Numbered from the stretch's first letter, positions 11,493-20,599 are shown. The stretch is 64,000 nucleotides of DNA from Tremella fuciformis (GCA_032768795.1 CP136491.1:1488001-1552000), one strand, 5' to 3'. The notes: generated from the letters alone by a model not told the origin. Program-made: numbers and translations.

Positions 11493-11842
11493 GATTAAAA
11501 GTCCCAAGTCTCAGCCCGAGACTACAGAGAGCATACGGGCTGTCTATCGAGCCGTCGCCGCCGCCGCAGACGCTCTAGACACCGCCACAAACCGAGCCGT
11601 CGCCGTCTATCGTCGCGGACGCTCGAGGAAGTTCCTAGCCGTCAGAGAAGGCTAGAGGGAGAACTAGGACACGAGAATACCTCGTAAGCACACAGGGAGA
11701 GCGTCGGGCCTAGTAACAGGCGCTCTATCGCGAAAGTCGTCCCCTGCGAGGTATCGTTCCGCTGACGCACACCGTGCTGTCATATCTATCAAAAACAGCA
11801 CCCCCGCGTGTGCACAGACCACCTTCACCTACCTTTATCGCG
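11493..11842 (+). other. Copia leader with candidate half-tRNA primer site
   Basis: The leader lies between the 5' LTR and the Gag ATG. The first bases after the LTR (gattaaaagtccc) are complementary to GGGACTTTTAATC, which resembles the anticodon arm of a tRNA-Lys(UUU). Many Copia elements prime from an internal tRNA fragment rather than the tRNA 3' end. The primer assignment is inference from remembered tRNA structure. The rest of the leader is rich in short gccgtcgccg-type repeats. Confidence 0.4.
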
Positions 11843-14800
11843 ATGTCTGCCACCAGAGTCAACATCGACGCGATCCCAAAGCTCTCGCATGACCCCTCTT
11901 CATACGCACCATGGCGGGCGGCCGTAGAGGTCGCTCTGCAGCTTGGAGATTGCTGGAACGCCGCTTTAGGCCTTGACGTCGAGCCAGGCCGTGTCAGCAC
12001 CACCGAGAGACGAACCCGTGCTGGCTCTGTCATGCCGGTAGGATCGGATGCCGGAGGACTGAGCGGCGAGGATAAGAAGGACTGGGAGAGATGGCAAGCC
12101 CGAGAGAGCAGGGCACAGGCGATGTTGAAGGGGACGGTTTCTGAGGCCGTCCGGCTCGACATTGAGGATCTGCTCGCTGCAGCCGATATGTGGCTGTATT
12201 GCGACAAAATGCACGAGGCCGACCTCCTGGAGAATCAGAGGATCGTGCATGCCCGCCTGTGGACGCTCGATCTCAGAGGCGACGCCTCTGCGGACGAAAT
12301 GAGCGCTCATGTTGAGACGTTCTCCAAGGCGATTTCGGACGGCAAGCGCGTCGGGATCGTCCTGAGCGACACCGAGCGCGCTCAGAGGTTCCTCGCCACC
12401 ATCCTCGACCCCGCCTTCAATATCGTGAGGGCTGAATTGGCGCCCATCGCCAAGGACAAGCAGTCCTGGGCCGTCGTGCTCTCGAAATACACCACCGAGA
12501 TCGCGCGACGAAGGGCTAGGCCGCCTCAACGGCAAGGTAATGGAGGCGGCAAGCCGCTTGCGATGGCTGTCGAGCGTCGCCCTCGGTTCGAGAGGGACAA
12601 GACCAATGACGAATGTCGACATTGCGGCAAGAAGGGCCATTGGGAGCGCGATTGCCGCAAGAAGGCTGCAGAACTGCAGCGCGGCGGCCTGCAGGGCCGA
12701 GGCGGACGCTCTGCTCGGCAGAGAGGCGGCCGAGGTGAACGCAAGGGCGTTCAAGACCGTCAGGACACCGCTGTCGCAGCCGATAAGAGGATCACGATTC
12801 CCCCTAAAGCTGACTCCGGACTGCTCGCTGCAGCCCTGGAGGTTGACATGGATCCTTGGGCCGGTTTGACCGTTGCCACCACTGAATGGGCCGAGCTCGA
12901 TGACGATAGCGACGATCGCATTGTCTTTCCTGACCAGCTCGACAACCCGTGGTTCGAGGATGGGTCTGCAGAGGCCAGTAATGACGCCCTGTTCACCGCA
13001 GACACTCTGCAGGTCGAGTCAGAGGCCGTCGAGCCCGTTTGGGTGCTCGACAGCGGAGCTACCGACCACTTGACACCGCACAGGTCGATCCTAAAGCGTG
13101 TTCGCCGTCTCGAGACGCCCCGAGTCTTTGGGCTAGCCAGCGACACCGGCACAATGCAGGCCATCGAAGTAGGCGAGGTAGATCTTGTCCTGTCGTCTGG
13201 GCAACGCCTCACGCTCCGAGACGTCTACCACGTCCCGACAGCTCGAATCAGCCTCTGCTCCCTGTCAAGGCTGCTGCGATGGGGCTGGCGGGCGGATCTC
13301 AAGGGTGACGGCGGAACGCTTGAGCGACGGCAGGAAAGGCTAGCTCTGCGAAAGAAAGGCTCGCTTTGGACCGTGCGACTCGGCAGGACGCATCCTACGA
13401 TCCTGCTTGCAACCGCAGTCGACGCTAGATCACCGCTCGAGGCTGAACATCAGCGTCTCGGTCATATAGGCATCGAGCGTCTGAAAGAGCTGGGTAGGAA
13501 AGACCTACTTACCGAGCCCTGGCGAGTCTATAAAGACGATCCGTTCGTTACCGCTGCATGCGAGGTGTGCGCTCGCACCAAAATTACCAGGCCGCCGAAG
13601 GCCGGTGACGCCCCGCTGCTCAGAGGCGGCGGCGACGGTGTCGGCGTTGATGTCGACATTACCGGGCCATTCGAGACGTCCGTTGACGGATGCGAGAACA
13701 TGCTCGTGGCTATCGAGCGCTCGAGCAAGATCCTTGGCGTGGTCCCGATAGGCCGGAAGTCAGAGGCGTTCAACGCCTTGCAGCAGTTCGTAGCCAAGAT
13801 CGAGCGGCAGCTCGGAGATCGCGTCCGAGTCATTCGCAGCGACGGCGGAGGCGAGTTTGATAGCCTGGAAGCCCGAGCGTTCTATCAGTCAGCCGGTATT
13901 CAACATTACATGACGCCTAGGTACACGCCCGAGCTCAACGGGGCGGCTGAACGAACGATACGCACCGTCAAAGACATGATAGCCGCCATGCTGGCCGATA
14001 GCCGCTTGCCTCATTCCTACTGGTCTTTCGCAGCCCGTTACGCCGCAGTAATCATCATGAAGCTGTCTGTGTCAGCCAGGACGGGCTTATCGGCTTGGAG
14101 CGCGCTTACAGGGCGGGAGAGAGGCCTAGATTCCGTCCTGCGATTCGGGCAAAGGTGTCATGCGCAGATCCCGTCTCAGATTCGCCGCAAGGCGTCGTTT
14201 ACGATAGAGCGCGGCGAGGCGTGTCGGATACTCGGTCAGAGTGAGACCCAGAGCGGATGGATTGTGCAGCTTGACGCCACGGGCGAGATTGCCCATCGAA
14301 GAGACGTCAAAGTGCTTGAGATGTCGGAGGACGATGAGGCCGATGTCGGTCACGTGACCCAAAGCGACCAAGCACAGCTCATACCGGTTGGATCGATGGG
14401 AGGCAAGATCGCAAGTCATTCAAGCCAGGATGATGATAGAGACGATCTGGAGGTACCTGGAGATCAGCCTGAGCCGGGGCAAGCTCAGAAAAATGTCGCT
14501 GGAGTAGAGATCTCAGAGGAAGAGCTCACAATCAACGATCCCGCAGTTGCCGTGTCCAACACACCCGAGCAGCCTCGGGTCCCCCGTCCATCCCGTCTTC
14601 CTGTAGCCACCAATCGTTCCAGGATTCCCGTTGCCGACAGGTGGACGTATGTACCAGTCGTCGAGACCCCGCCGGCACCTCCCGTGGCCGCCAATACCGT
14701 CGGACGGCCCGTCCGCGAGAAGAAAGCGCCCGCAAAGTTCGGTGCGATCGTTGAGCGGCTGCATAGCCCTTTCGCCTTCCTATCCGCCAATGCCGCCGAC

Positions 14801-16864
14801 GGCCCCGTGATGCCTGTAGATCCCAGGAACCTAGCCGAGGCGATGGCTAGCGATGACAGAGGAGAGTGGATTGCCGCCATGGAGAAGGAAATTGCGAACA
14901 TCGAGAGTAAGGGGACATGGCAAGAGGTCAAACTTCCTGCAGATCGCAAGGCAGTCGGATCGCGTTGGGTATTCAAAGTCAAGACTGATGCCGACGGCCA
15001 CGTCGTCAAACACAAGGCTAGGCTTGTCGCACAGGGCTTCTCGCAGGTGCCGGGCGTCGATTTTGAAGAGACGTTCGCGCCGGTAGGCCGTCTCGGATCT
15101 CTGAGACTGTTGCTAGCCATCGCTGCAGCCGACCGCATGATTGTCGCACAGGCCGACGTCGAAGGAGCGTATCTGAACAGCCCAATCGACACAGAGGTCT
15201 ACATTCGGTATCCGGACGGGATGCGGCGGAGACCAGGCTGCGACGCTCTGCTGCTGTTGAAGAGCCTGTACGGCCTAAAGCAGTCAGCAAGGAACTGGTG
15301 GGAAGAGCTAGGACGAGTCTTACATCGACAGGGCTTCCTGAGGACGAACGGTGACTGGGGACTGTATGTGCGGCAGGACCGACAAGGCCGAATCGTGCTT
15401 GTCTTGGTCTACGTCGACGACATCGTGATTGCCGCATCATCGCAGGGGGAGATAGACGACCTGTGGACCGCCCTAAAGGCTGAGTGGACGATCACTGTCA
15501 TAGGCGACGTCGGAACCGTGCTTGGGATGAAGGTATCGCAGGACAAGGCTAGGCGGACGATCTGGCTGAGTCAGCCCGCATACATCGACAGGGTGCTCGA
15601 GAGGTTCCCAGAGCACGCTCGGCGACGCACCAGATCAACACCGTTGCCGCAGGATGCCAAGATCGATGCAGAGGACGTGTCGACGGCCCTAACGCCCTAT
15701 CAAGAACTTGTCGGATGTCTCCTATGGCTAGCGGGCTGCACCCGCCCGGACGTCATGTTCGCGGCCTCGTATCTATCCCGAGCGCTCGCTGCACCTACCC
15801 GTCAGCATTGGGACCTCGCACAAGGCGTCCTGACCTACCTAGCCCACACACGGACTGTTGGGCTCAAGCTAGGCGGCGGGAAAGATGACGGGCTGCAGGG
15901 CTGGGTAGATTCCGACTGGGCAGGCTGCAAGGAGACCCGGCGGTCAACCACGGGTTGGTTGATGGAGTTCAAGGGCTCGCCGATCACCTGGTCGTCCAGA
16001 CGGCAGGCTACCGTGTCAACATCCACCGTCGAGGCCGAATACATCGCCGTCGCAGAAGCAGCCAAAGAGGCGGTTTGGCTCAGGAATCTGCTCTGTGAGC
16101 TAGGACTCGAGCAGAAGTCGCCGACGCCGCTTTCTTGCGACAACCAAGGGTCAATCAGACTTGCAGGACAGCCCACCACGCACTCTCGGACCAAACATAT
16201 CGACATAAAGCATCATCTGATCCGAGAACTCGTCGACACAGGCAAGGTGACCTTGCGATACGTCAGTTCTGCAGACCAGAAGGCAGACATCCTCACCAAG
16301 TCGCTCCCCGCCGCCGCCCACGCGCGCCATTTTGAAGCTCTGGGTCTGGGCCGTCCGCCTGCCGGCGCGGAGCGCGCTCTTGTCCACCTAGCGGCCGCAA
16401 TCAGCGATCTAGAAGACGTCGACGGTAGCGAGAAGACGTTGAATGACAAAGTCAGTCGCGCTCAGATTCGTCTGCCACACCACGTGGTCGAGCCAAAACG
16501 CCGAAATGCCGCTAGTCAGACCCGTCAGCGCGCACATCAGCAACACTTCGCTGCATGCGCACGGGCAGTGAGAGACTGCATGCATGCAGGGGGAGTTGGA
16601 GAACATCAAGCAAAATCAGGGCTACCGGCAGACACCAAGATCATCGATTTTGGGTCCGTATTGATGGAGAACGGCGGGACGCCTTCCCATCAGCCTGAAG
16701 GAGGCAGGCCTATGGACCGTGCGACGCTCGCGACGTGCGATCTTGGGCCTATATTGTCCTGGTGCGAAGATCAGCAGGCTTGGGAACGCCCGACGGGCCC
16801 TTGGCACCACCACCGGGCTCGCCGCGGCTACCTGCAGCCTGCAGACTTCGAGGGGGAGTGTTGA
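11843..16864 (+). CDS. Copia Gag-Pol polyprotein
   Basis: A single open frame of 1,673 residues from ATG 11843. In order it carries: Gag with a CCHC zinc knuckle (CRHCGKKGHWERDC, about residue 258); an aspartic protease (LDSGATDHL, about 402); an integrase with a zinc-binding start (HQRLGHIG, about 536, then CEVC) and a catalytic core (ITGPF, RSDGGGEFD, NGAAERTIRTVKDM); reverse transcriptase (SRWVFKVKTD, about 1040; YGLKQSARNW; YVDDIVIA, about 1190); and RNase H (DSDWAGCKETRRSTTGW, about 1357; TKHIDIKHHLI). The enzymes copy the element's RNA and insert the DNA. About 180 residues follow the last RNase H motif (ADILTKSLP), which is longer than usual for Copia, and the stop codon lies 2-5 bases inside the 3' LTR. 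No frameshift separates Gag and Pol. Confidence 0.95.
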   Translation: MSATRVNIDAIPKLSHDPSSYAPWRAAVEVALQLGDCWNAALGLDVEPGRVSTTERRTRAGSVMPVGSDAGGLSGEDKKDWERWQARESRAQAMLKGTVSEAVRLDIEDLLAAADMWLYCDKMHEADLLENQRIVHARLWTLDLRGDASADEMSAHVETFSKAISDGKRVGIVLSDTERAQRFLATILDPAFNIVRAELAPIAKDKQSWAVVLSKYTTEIARRRARPPQRQGNGGGKPLAMAVERRPRFERDKTNDECRHCGKKGHWERDCRKKAAELQRGGLQGRGGRSARQRGGRGERKGVQDRQDTAVAADKRITIPPKADSGLLAAALEVDMDPWAGLTVATTEWAELDDDSDDRIVFPDQLDNPWFEDGSAEASNDALFTADTLQVESEAVEPVWVLDSGATDHLTPHRSILKRVRRLETPRVFGLASDTGTMQAIEVGEVDLVLSSGQRLTLRDVYHVPTARISLCSLSRLLRWGWRADLKGDGGTLERRQERLALRKKGSLWTVRLGRTHPTILLATAVDARSPLEAEHQRLGHIGIERLKELGRKDLLTEPWRVYKDDPFVTAACEVCARTKITRPPKAGDAPLLRGGGDGVGVDVDITGPFETSVDGCENMLVAIERSSKILGVVPIGRKSEAFNALQQFVAKIERQLGDRVRVIRSDGGGEFDSLEARAFYQSAGIQHYMTPRYTPELNGAAERTIRTVKDMIAAMLADSRLPHSYWSFAARYAAVIIMKLSVSARTGLSAWSALTGRERGLDSVLRFGQRCHAQIPSQIRRKASFTIERGEACRILGQSETQSGWIVQLDATGEIAHRRDVKVLEMSEDDEADVGHVTQSDQAQLIPVGSMGGKIASHSSQDDDRDDLEVPGDQPEPGQAQKNVAGVEISEEELTINDPAVAVSNTPEQPRVPRPSRLPVATNRSRIPVADRWTYVPVVETPPAPPVAANTVGRPVREKKAPAKFGAIVERLHSPFAFLSANAADGPVMPVDPRNLAEAMASDDRGEWIAAMEKEIANIESKGTWQEVKLPADRKAVGSRWVFKVKTDADGHVVKHKARLVAQGFSQVPGVDFEETFAPVGRLGSLRLLLAIAAADRMIVAQADVEGAYLNSPIDTEVYIRYPDGMRRRPGCDALLLLKSLYGLKQSARNWWEELGRVLHRQGFLRTNGDWGLYVRQDRQGRIVLVLVYVDDIVIAASSQGEIDDLWTALKAEWTITVIGDVGTVLGMKVSQDKARRTIWLSQPAYIDRVLERFPEHARRRTRSTPLPQDAKIDAEDVSTALTPYQELVGCLLWLAGCTRPDVMFAASYLSRALAAPTRQHWDLAQGVLTYLAHTRTVGLKLGGGKDDGLQGWVDSDWAGCKETRRSTTGWLMEFKGSPITWSSRRQATVSTSTVEAEYIAVAEAAKEAVWLRNLLCELGLEQKSPTPLSCDNQGSIRLAGQPTTHSRTKHIDIKHHLIRELVDTGKVTLRYVSSADQKADILTKSLPAAAHARHFEALGLGRPPAGAERALVHLAAAISDLEDVDGSEKTLNDKVSRAQIRLPHHVVEPKRRNAASQTRQRAHQQHFAACARAVRDCMHAGGVGEHQAKSGLPADTKIIDFGSVLMENGGTPSHQPEGGRPMDRATLATCDLGPILSWCEDQQAWERPTGPWHHHRARRGYLQPADFEGEC
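16850..16858 (+). other. Polypurine tract of the Copia element
   Basis: The purine run gagggggag abuts the TG of the 3' LTR, the expected position for plus-strand priming. It is also translated as part of the Gag-Pol tail. Confidence 0.8.
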
Positions 16865-17012
16865 ACAATAGGCCCCGAGACGCCCATAAGGTCGGAATTG
16901 CCTCTTTCGGCCAAATGAGTAACCTTATGTAGATGGCTTGACAGAGAGACCGCTCTTATATATGTAGAACTGCAGAGAGGGACGAATGCATAGCTCTCAT
17001 CGTTGTGTAACA
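16859..17012 (+). repeat. 3' LTR of the Copia element
   Basis: It is identical to the 5' LTR over all 154 positions when the two blocks are compared line by line. It is followed directly by the second GTATA target copy. Confidence 0.95.
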
Positions 17013-18150
17013 GTATATCAACAACCCCTCTAAAACCTTGTGGGACAACGGCAACTTTGTAGAAGAATTGAAAGCGGCATCTGGGATGACACCGCAACAC
17101 TTCATGACCAATCCCGAGATAACAAGAATCCGGCAAGAATCTCTTACTCACCTCAAGCTTCAGGAGCATTCGAGTCAGCTTACGTTGAACTGGCTGGTTA
17201 CCAAGGTGCAGACACATGTGGTAGAGTCTCCCGTTTCCGGCCATGACTACTCCCATATCTCAGACGACACTGGCGGCAGCTATCTCGCAGCTACTTGGGG
17301 ACCGCAGTCGATATGCTTCCGCCACAATCCGGGCGGAGCCAGCACCAGAAAGGCTGTGTTCCATGGACTGCACAGCGTCTTTCCCACGGGGACAAGCCGT
17401 GATCCAGCGGGTAGCTTAGAAAATTCGGGTGGTCATTTCTATTTGGGGATCGAATTTCTCAAGCATCATCTTGAAAACGACCAACTACAGGTCTATTTGC
17501 CGACTGACTAAGAGATCCCAAGACCGACGCGGCTACCAATACAGCTGAGAACCCAACCAAGTTGACTTCGGGTGACACGCGCGGAGACACTGATGTGACT
17601 CAGGATCACCCGCCCGCCGGTGATGTCCTACCTCAGGAGTCCCTTAGGCATGTAATCGCGTAACTTAGCCTAGCCCAGCCCGTCTCAATCGTTCAATCGT
17701 CTAATCCTTGTCTGTACATATGTTCCGTGCGTACACTGTGAATGTAAGACTGCTTTTATCATTTCTCGACCACCTCGACGGCGTTTTTGAGTTTTCCAAG
17801 TCGCTAACGTCCACGCTTGTCGTGAAAGGGTTTTGACTCATTTCCGATTGATGCATTCAGGCTGACCCAATGAGGAGATTGCCTCTCAATGACCAGGGGG
17901 ATAAGCAAAGCGCTCGCGCCAGTTCTTGGCATGATGACGCCGTGTCAAGATTGCGTGGCGACCCTGCTCCCGTGTGAGAACCATCTGACTAGATTGGCAT
18001 CACAGGTCGTCGAAACCCCTCGTGCTTCTATCGAAGGCGTTGGCATTTGCGATTGCAGACATTGGCAAGCCTCCGTGAAAGGAGTTTGTCTGTGTGGGTA
18101 AATTTGAGCTGACCAAAAGCGATCAGATCACCTTTGACTGCTCAGAGGCC

Positions 18151-18182
18151 AATTGGCAAAGCGCCTGTGCCAGCGCCCGTGC
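18151..18182 (+). promoter_or_regulatory. Conserved promoter block of orphan copy C
   Basis: The block begins aattggcaaagcgcctgt and ends gcgcccgtgc. It recurs with few changes at 19396-19426 before copy D. In both genes it lies just upstream of the TATA box, so it may be a regulator site or simply duplicated DNA that has not yet diverged. Confidence 0.4.
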
Positions 18183-18190
18183 TCTGAGTG

Positions 18191-18198
18191 TATTTAAG
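18191..18198 (+). promoter_or_regulatory. TATA-like box of orphan copy C
   Basis: TATTTAAG lies 89 bp before the ATG at 18280, matching the spacing in copies B and D. Confidence 0.45.
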
Positions 18199-18279
18199 CG
18201 GTCGCAGCACCTGGTCGCGGAACGCAAGAGCGAAACCAGCCGATATCACTTTTACCTGTTACCTGAAAGACCGTTAACA

Positions 18280-18928
18280 ATGTCGACCACTGCAAGCGAT
18301 TCAAGTGGCACGGATCTTCGGCTTATTGCGACCGATGCAGACGGCCGAGGGTACTTCGAGGACCCGCAGACTCGATCTGACACTGGCGCCCCTCGAGCCA
18401 TTCTCATCCATTTTCCAACCAAAAGCAAGCTGAAAAACGACGACTTCCTTGTCAAGTGGAATACAGAGATTGTGAAGGCAGCAGAGGGGGACAGCGATGA
18501 AGAGCCGGTCTGCGAGAAGCGTGGTAATGAGCTCCCCGAAGAGTACGTGAGGCTCTACGCGGCAAACTCATTCATAATTCTCGGTCGGCGGATCCCATCC
18601 ACGGCGACCACAATTATCGAACGGCAAGGGGTAGATGCAAACTTCGGGAGCGCGTCCGAGAGCAGCGACGTTCGTTCCTACGTTCAAGACACTACGAATC
18701 ACGCCGCATACTTTCTCGCCAAGTGTGGAAAGCGGCATGTGTGCTTTCGCAACCCTACCGACACAATTTCTGGACGCTGCCTACCCTCCCGGCACGATTG
18801 CAGATGTTTCTCGAACGCCCAATAAAGATCAGAGCACCTTCCTCAATGACTATGTCCGCGAAGATAAGGTCCAAGTTTACTTGCCGGCAGAATTCACGGT
18901 TGCCTCTTTTCGGTCCCTCATGTCATAA
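18280..18928 (+). pseudogene. Orphan tandem family, copy C, frameshifted
   Basis: From ATG 18280 the frame matches the family (ATDADGRGYF, GAPRAILIHFP, then NHAAYFLAKCGKRHVCFRNP). At about 18755 it loses the homologous frame. The expected continuation lies in another frame and reads QFLDAAYPPGTIADV and FLNDYVREDKVQVYLP, ending at TAA 18926. Alignment with copy D shows 40 bases where D has 66, so a 26-bp deletion removed the SGISHSDL loop and shifted the frame. The present frame would run into unrelated residues and stop at 18825 (about 181 residues). No GT-AG intron repairs it. Confidence 0.7.
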
Positions 18929-19395
18929 TCATGTCGGAAGGCGCCTTAGTTACTCGATCAAGCTATGAACGCTTTGTCGCTACTGCACATGAATTTTGCC
19001 TTGTACCTCTTTGATCTCCTACATGCCAGTCTTGACGGGCACCGAGTTCGTGGCAGCTCAGAGATCTCTGTGCCGGGTGGAGCGTCATCTCCGATTGATA
19101 CACTCAGGCTGGCCCCAGCCGAGAGTACGTCTTGTTAGCGGGATGAGCAAAGCGTTCACCTCAGTGCTCAGCATGCATACATATGACATCTCAAGACTTG
19201 GGCGATCTCGCTGAACACTGTGCAAACAGCGTCTGACTGAGATTGGCCTACGAAAATACTAATACAGTTCGAATATCCTGGTGCTTCTGTCATAGGAGGC
19301 ATTTGCGATTGAGAACATCGGCAAGGCTCTATGAAAGGGATTTGTCTGATTTCACACGCTCCACTTGGGCTGCACCTTTCATGACTTCAAGGTCG

Positions 19396-19426
19396 ATTGG
19401 CAAAGCGCCTGTTCCTGCGCCCGTGC
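19396..19426 (+). promoter_or_regulatory. Conserved promoter block of orphan copy D
   Basis: It begins attggcaaagcgcctgtt and ends gcgcccgtgc, matching the block at 18151-18182 upstream of copy C. Confidence 0.4.
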
Positions 19427-19438
19427 GCGGGATGTACA

Positions 19439-19448
19439 TATATAAAAG
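19439..19448 (+). promoter_or_regulatory. TATA box of orphan copy D
   Basis: The sequence tatataaaag lies 82 bp before the ATG at 19521. It is the strongest TATA box of the four copies and suggests regulated rather than constitutive expression (inference). Confidence 0.6.
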
Positions 19449-19520
19449 CAGCCGCATAACCTGGTGGCGAATTTTGCGAGTGAATCCTGATACATCACTT
19501 TCAAGTGAAAGACCCTTAAC

Positions 19521-20264
19521 ATGTCGGACACTGCCCGCGATCAAATCGGCACGGCTCATACTTGCCAGCTGATCGGGACGGATGCAAGCGGCGTGGGGTA
19601 CTTTCATATGCCCGACGCTCGAACTGAAAGCGGCGCCCCCGAGTCCCTCCTCATCAATTTCCCCGCCTCCCAGCTGACAAACGAAGAAATTCTCTTGATT
19701 TGGGACGCAGCGTTTGGAAGCGCAGCAGAGCGTCTCCCCTGTAGCGAGCCAGGTTGCGACGGACTTCACAATGACGCAGCCACAAAGATGAGGGAGCTCC
19801 GCAGCGCGGGCTCACTAGCACTCGTTGGATTGAAGACCGCATTCGTAGCAAATTCTCATATCACACTGTATGGGGTAGATGCCAACTTTCGGCCCGCAGC
19901 CGACGGCAGCGACGTTCTTTCCTACGTCGAAGATGTAGCCAACCACGATGGGTACTTTCTCGCCAAGTGCGGTGATCAGCATATGTGCTTTCGAAACCCT
20001 GCGGATTCAGGTATATCTCACAGCGACCTGACACGACTGCTCAATGCTGCTTTCCCTCCCGGCACAAATGAGTGGTCAGACCGACAGGAGTATGTTCCTC
20101 GAGAACCCAATACACATGAGAGGACATTTGTCAATGACTACGTATCCGAAAACAAGGTTCAAGTTTACTTGCCACCATTGCCACCATTGCGAGCAGTTCC
20201 AGGATTGCCATCATTGCAAGCATTGCGGGGTTTGCGTTCTTTTCAGGGAAGTTCCCCGTCATAG
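19521..20264 (+). CDS. Orphan tandem family, copy D (intact)
   Basis: An intronless frame of 247 residues with no recognised domain. Module 1 (about residues 19-75) contains GTDASGVGYF, ESLLINFPASQLTNEE and WDAAFGS. Module 2 (about 133-190) contains NHDGYFLAKCGDQHMCFRNP, ADSGISHSDLTRLLNAAFPP. The shared end is FVNDYVSENKVQVYLP. Between the modules lies a Cys pair (CSEPGCDG) also present in copy A as CPWNYCHE. After the shared end, a short Pro/Leu-rich tail is encoded by a decaying ccattg-type simple repeat (about 20175-20230) that the other copies lack. There is no signal peptide. A strong TATA box precedes it. Along with copy A it is the best candidate for a functional member. Confidence 0.75.
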   Translation: MSDTARDQIGTAHTCQLIGTDASGVGYFHMPDARTESGAPESLLINFPASQLTNEEILLIWDAAFGSAAERLPCSEPGCDGLHNDAATKMRELRSAGSLALVGLKTAFVANSHITLYGVDANFRPAADGSDVLSYVEDVANHDGYFLAKCGDQHMCFRNPADSGISHSDLTRLLNAAFPPGTNEWSDRQEYVPREPNTHERTFVNDYVSENKVQVYLPPLPPLRAVPGLPSLQALRGLRSFQGSSPS

Positions 20265-20599
20265 TGTTTCTATGTACTGTACATTGGACCCGGGCGCCTC
20301 AGACACTCGAGTCAGTCCTACTTTGTTGCAAGCTATAGACCCTTTCTCTCGTAACATCGCTTTACACTGACTGCGTATGAATTTCGCCTTGTCCCTCTCT
20401 GTTCCCCTACGTGCCAGTCTGGGCCGACATTGTCCTCGTGTAGCCCAGAGCTCTCTGCGCCAGACTTGAAAGGGTATGGCTTCATAGTCTGGTACTGTAG
20501 TCTGCTACTATCGAGTGTCAGAGATTCTAACGTATGTACTCGCTACATGCACACTTCATTCCATGGCGGTCGTGCTGATGCTACAGCCGGATACGCGCA
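20265..20599. other. 3' flank of orphan copy D
   Basis: This holds duplicated 3' flanking sequence shared with copies A and C (tatggcttcatagtctg near 20475) and then the 3' end of the convergent transporter gene. No gene was seen. Confidence 0.5.

Larger units (their letters stand above)
11339..17012 (+). mobile_element. Complete Copia-type LTR retrotransposon (young insertion)
   Basis: The element is 5,674 bp with 154-bp LTRs that begin TG and end CA. The two LTRs are identical by eye. It is flanked by the 5-bp target duplication GTATA (11334-11338 and 17013-17017). A single uninterrupted Gag-Pol frame has the order Gag, protease, integrase, reverse transcriptase, RNase H, which defines Ty1/Copia (Pseudoviridae-type) rather than Gypsy elements. 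Identical LTRs and an open frame indicate a very recent and possibly still competent insertion. It sits in the sense orientation inside orphan copy B. Confidence 0.95.
11206..17511 (+). pseudogene. Orphan tandem family, copy B, split by a Copia insertion
   Basis: The coding sequence runs 11206-11338 and resumes at 17018-17511. The gap is exactly one LTR retrotransposon plus the second copy of its GTATA target duplication. The two host parts sum to 627 nt, a whole number of codons (208 residues), so the gene was apparently open before insertion. The first part encodes the first GYF module (DDNGLGYF, GIPKSLY). The second encodes the rest, including GGSYLAATWGPQSICFRHNP and the terminal motif FLKHHLENDQLQVYLP. 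The interruption falls inside the first module, so the present allele should be null unless the element is spliced out. Some residues of the second module (the PVDSGIS-type loop) are diverged. Confidence 0.75.
17512..18279. other. Intergenic region between orphan copies B and C
   Basis: This region contains the promoter of copy C. Its second half (from about 17880) is recognisably duplicated before copy D: gataagcaaagcg, ctgactagattggc, cgtgcttctatcg and catttgcgattg recur in the same order at 19140-19320. It holds no gene that I can support. Confidence 0.5.
18929..19520. other. Intergenic region between orphan copies C and D
   Basis: The first ~150 bp match the 3' flank of copy D (tgaattttgccttg, ctacatgccagtct). 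The rest is the promoter of copy D, homologous to that of copy C. Together they show a duplicated unit of roughly 1.3-1.4 kb. No other gene was seen. Confidence 0.5.
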
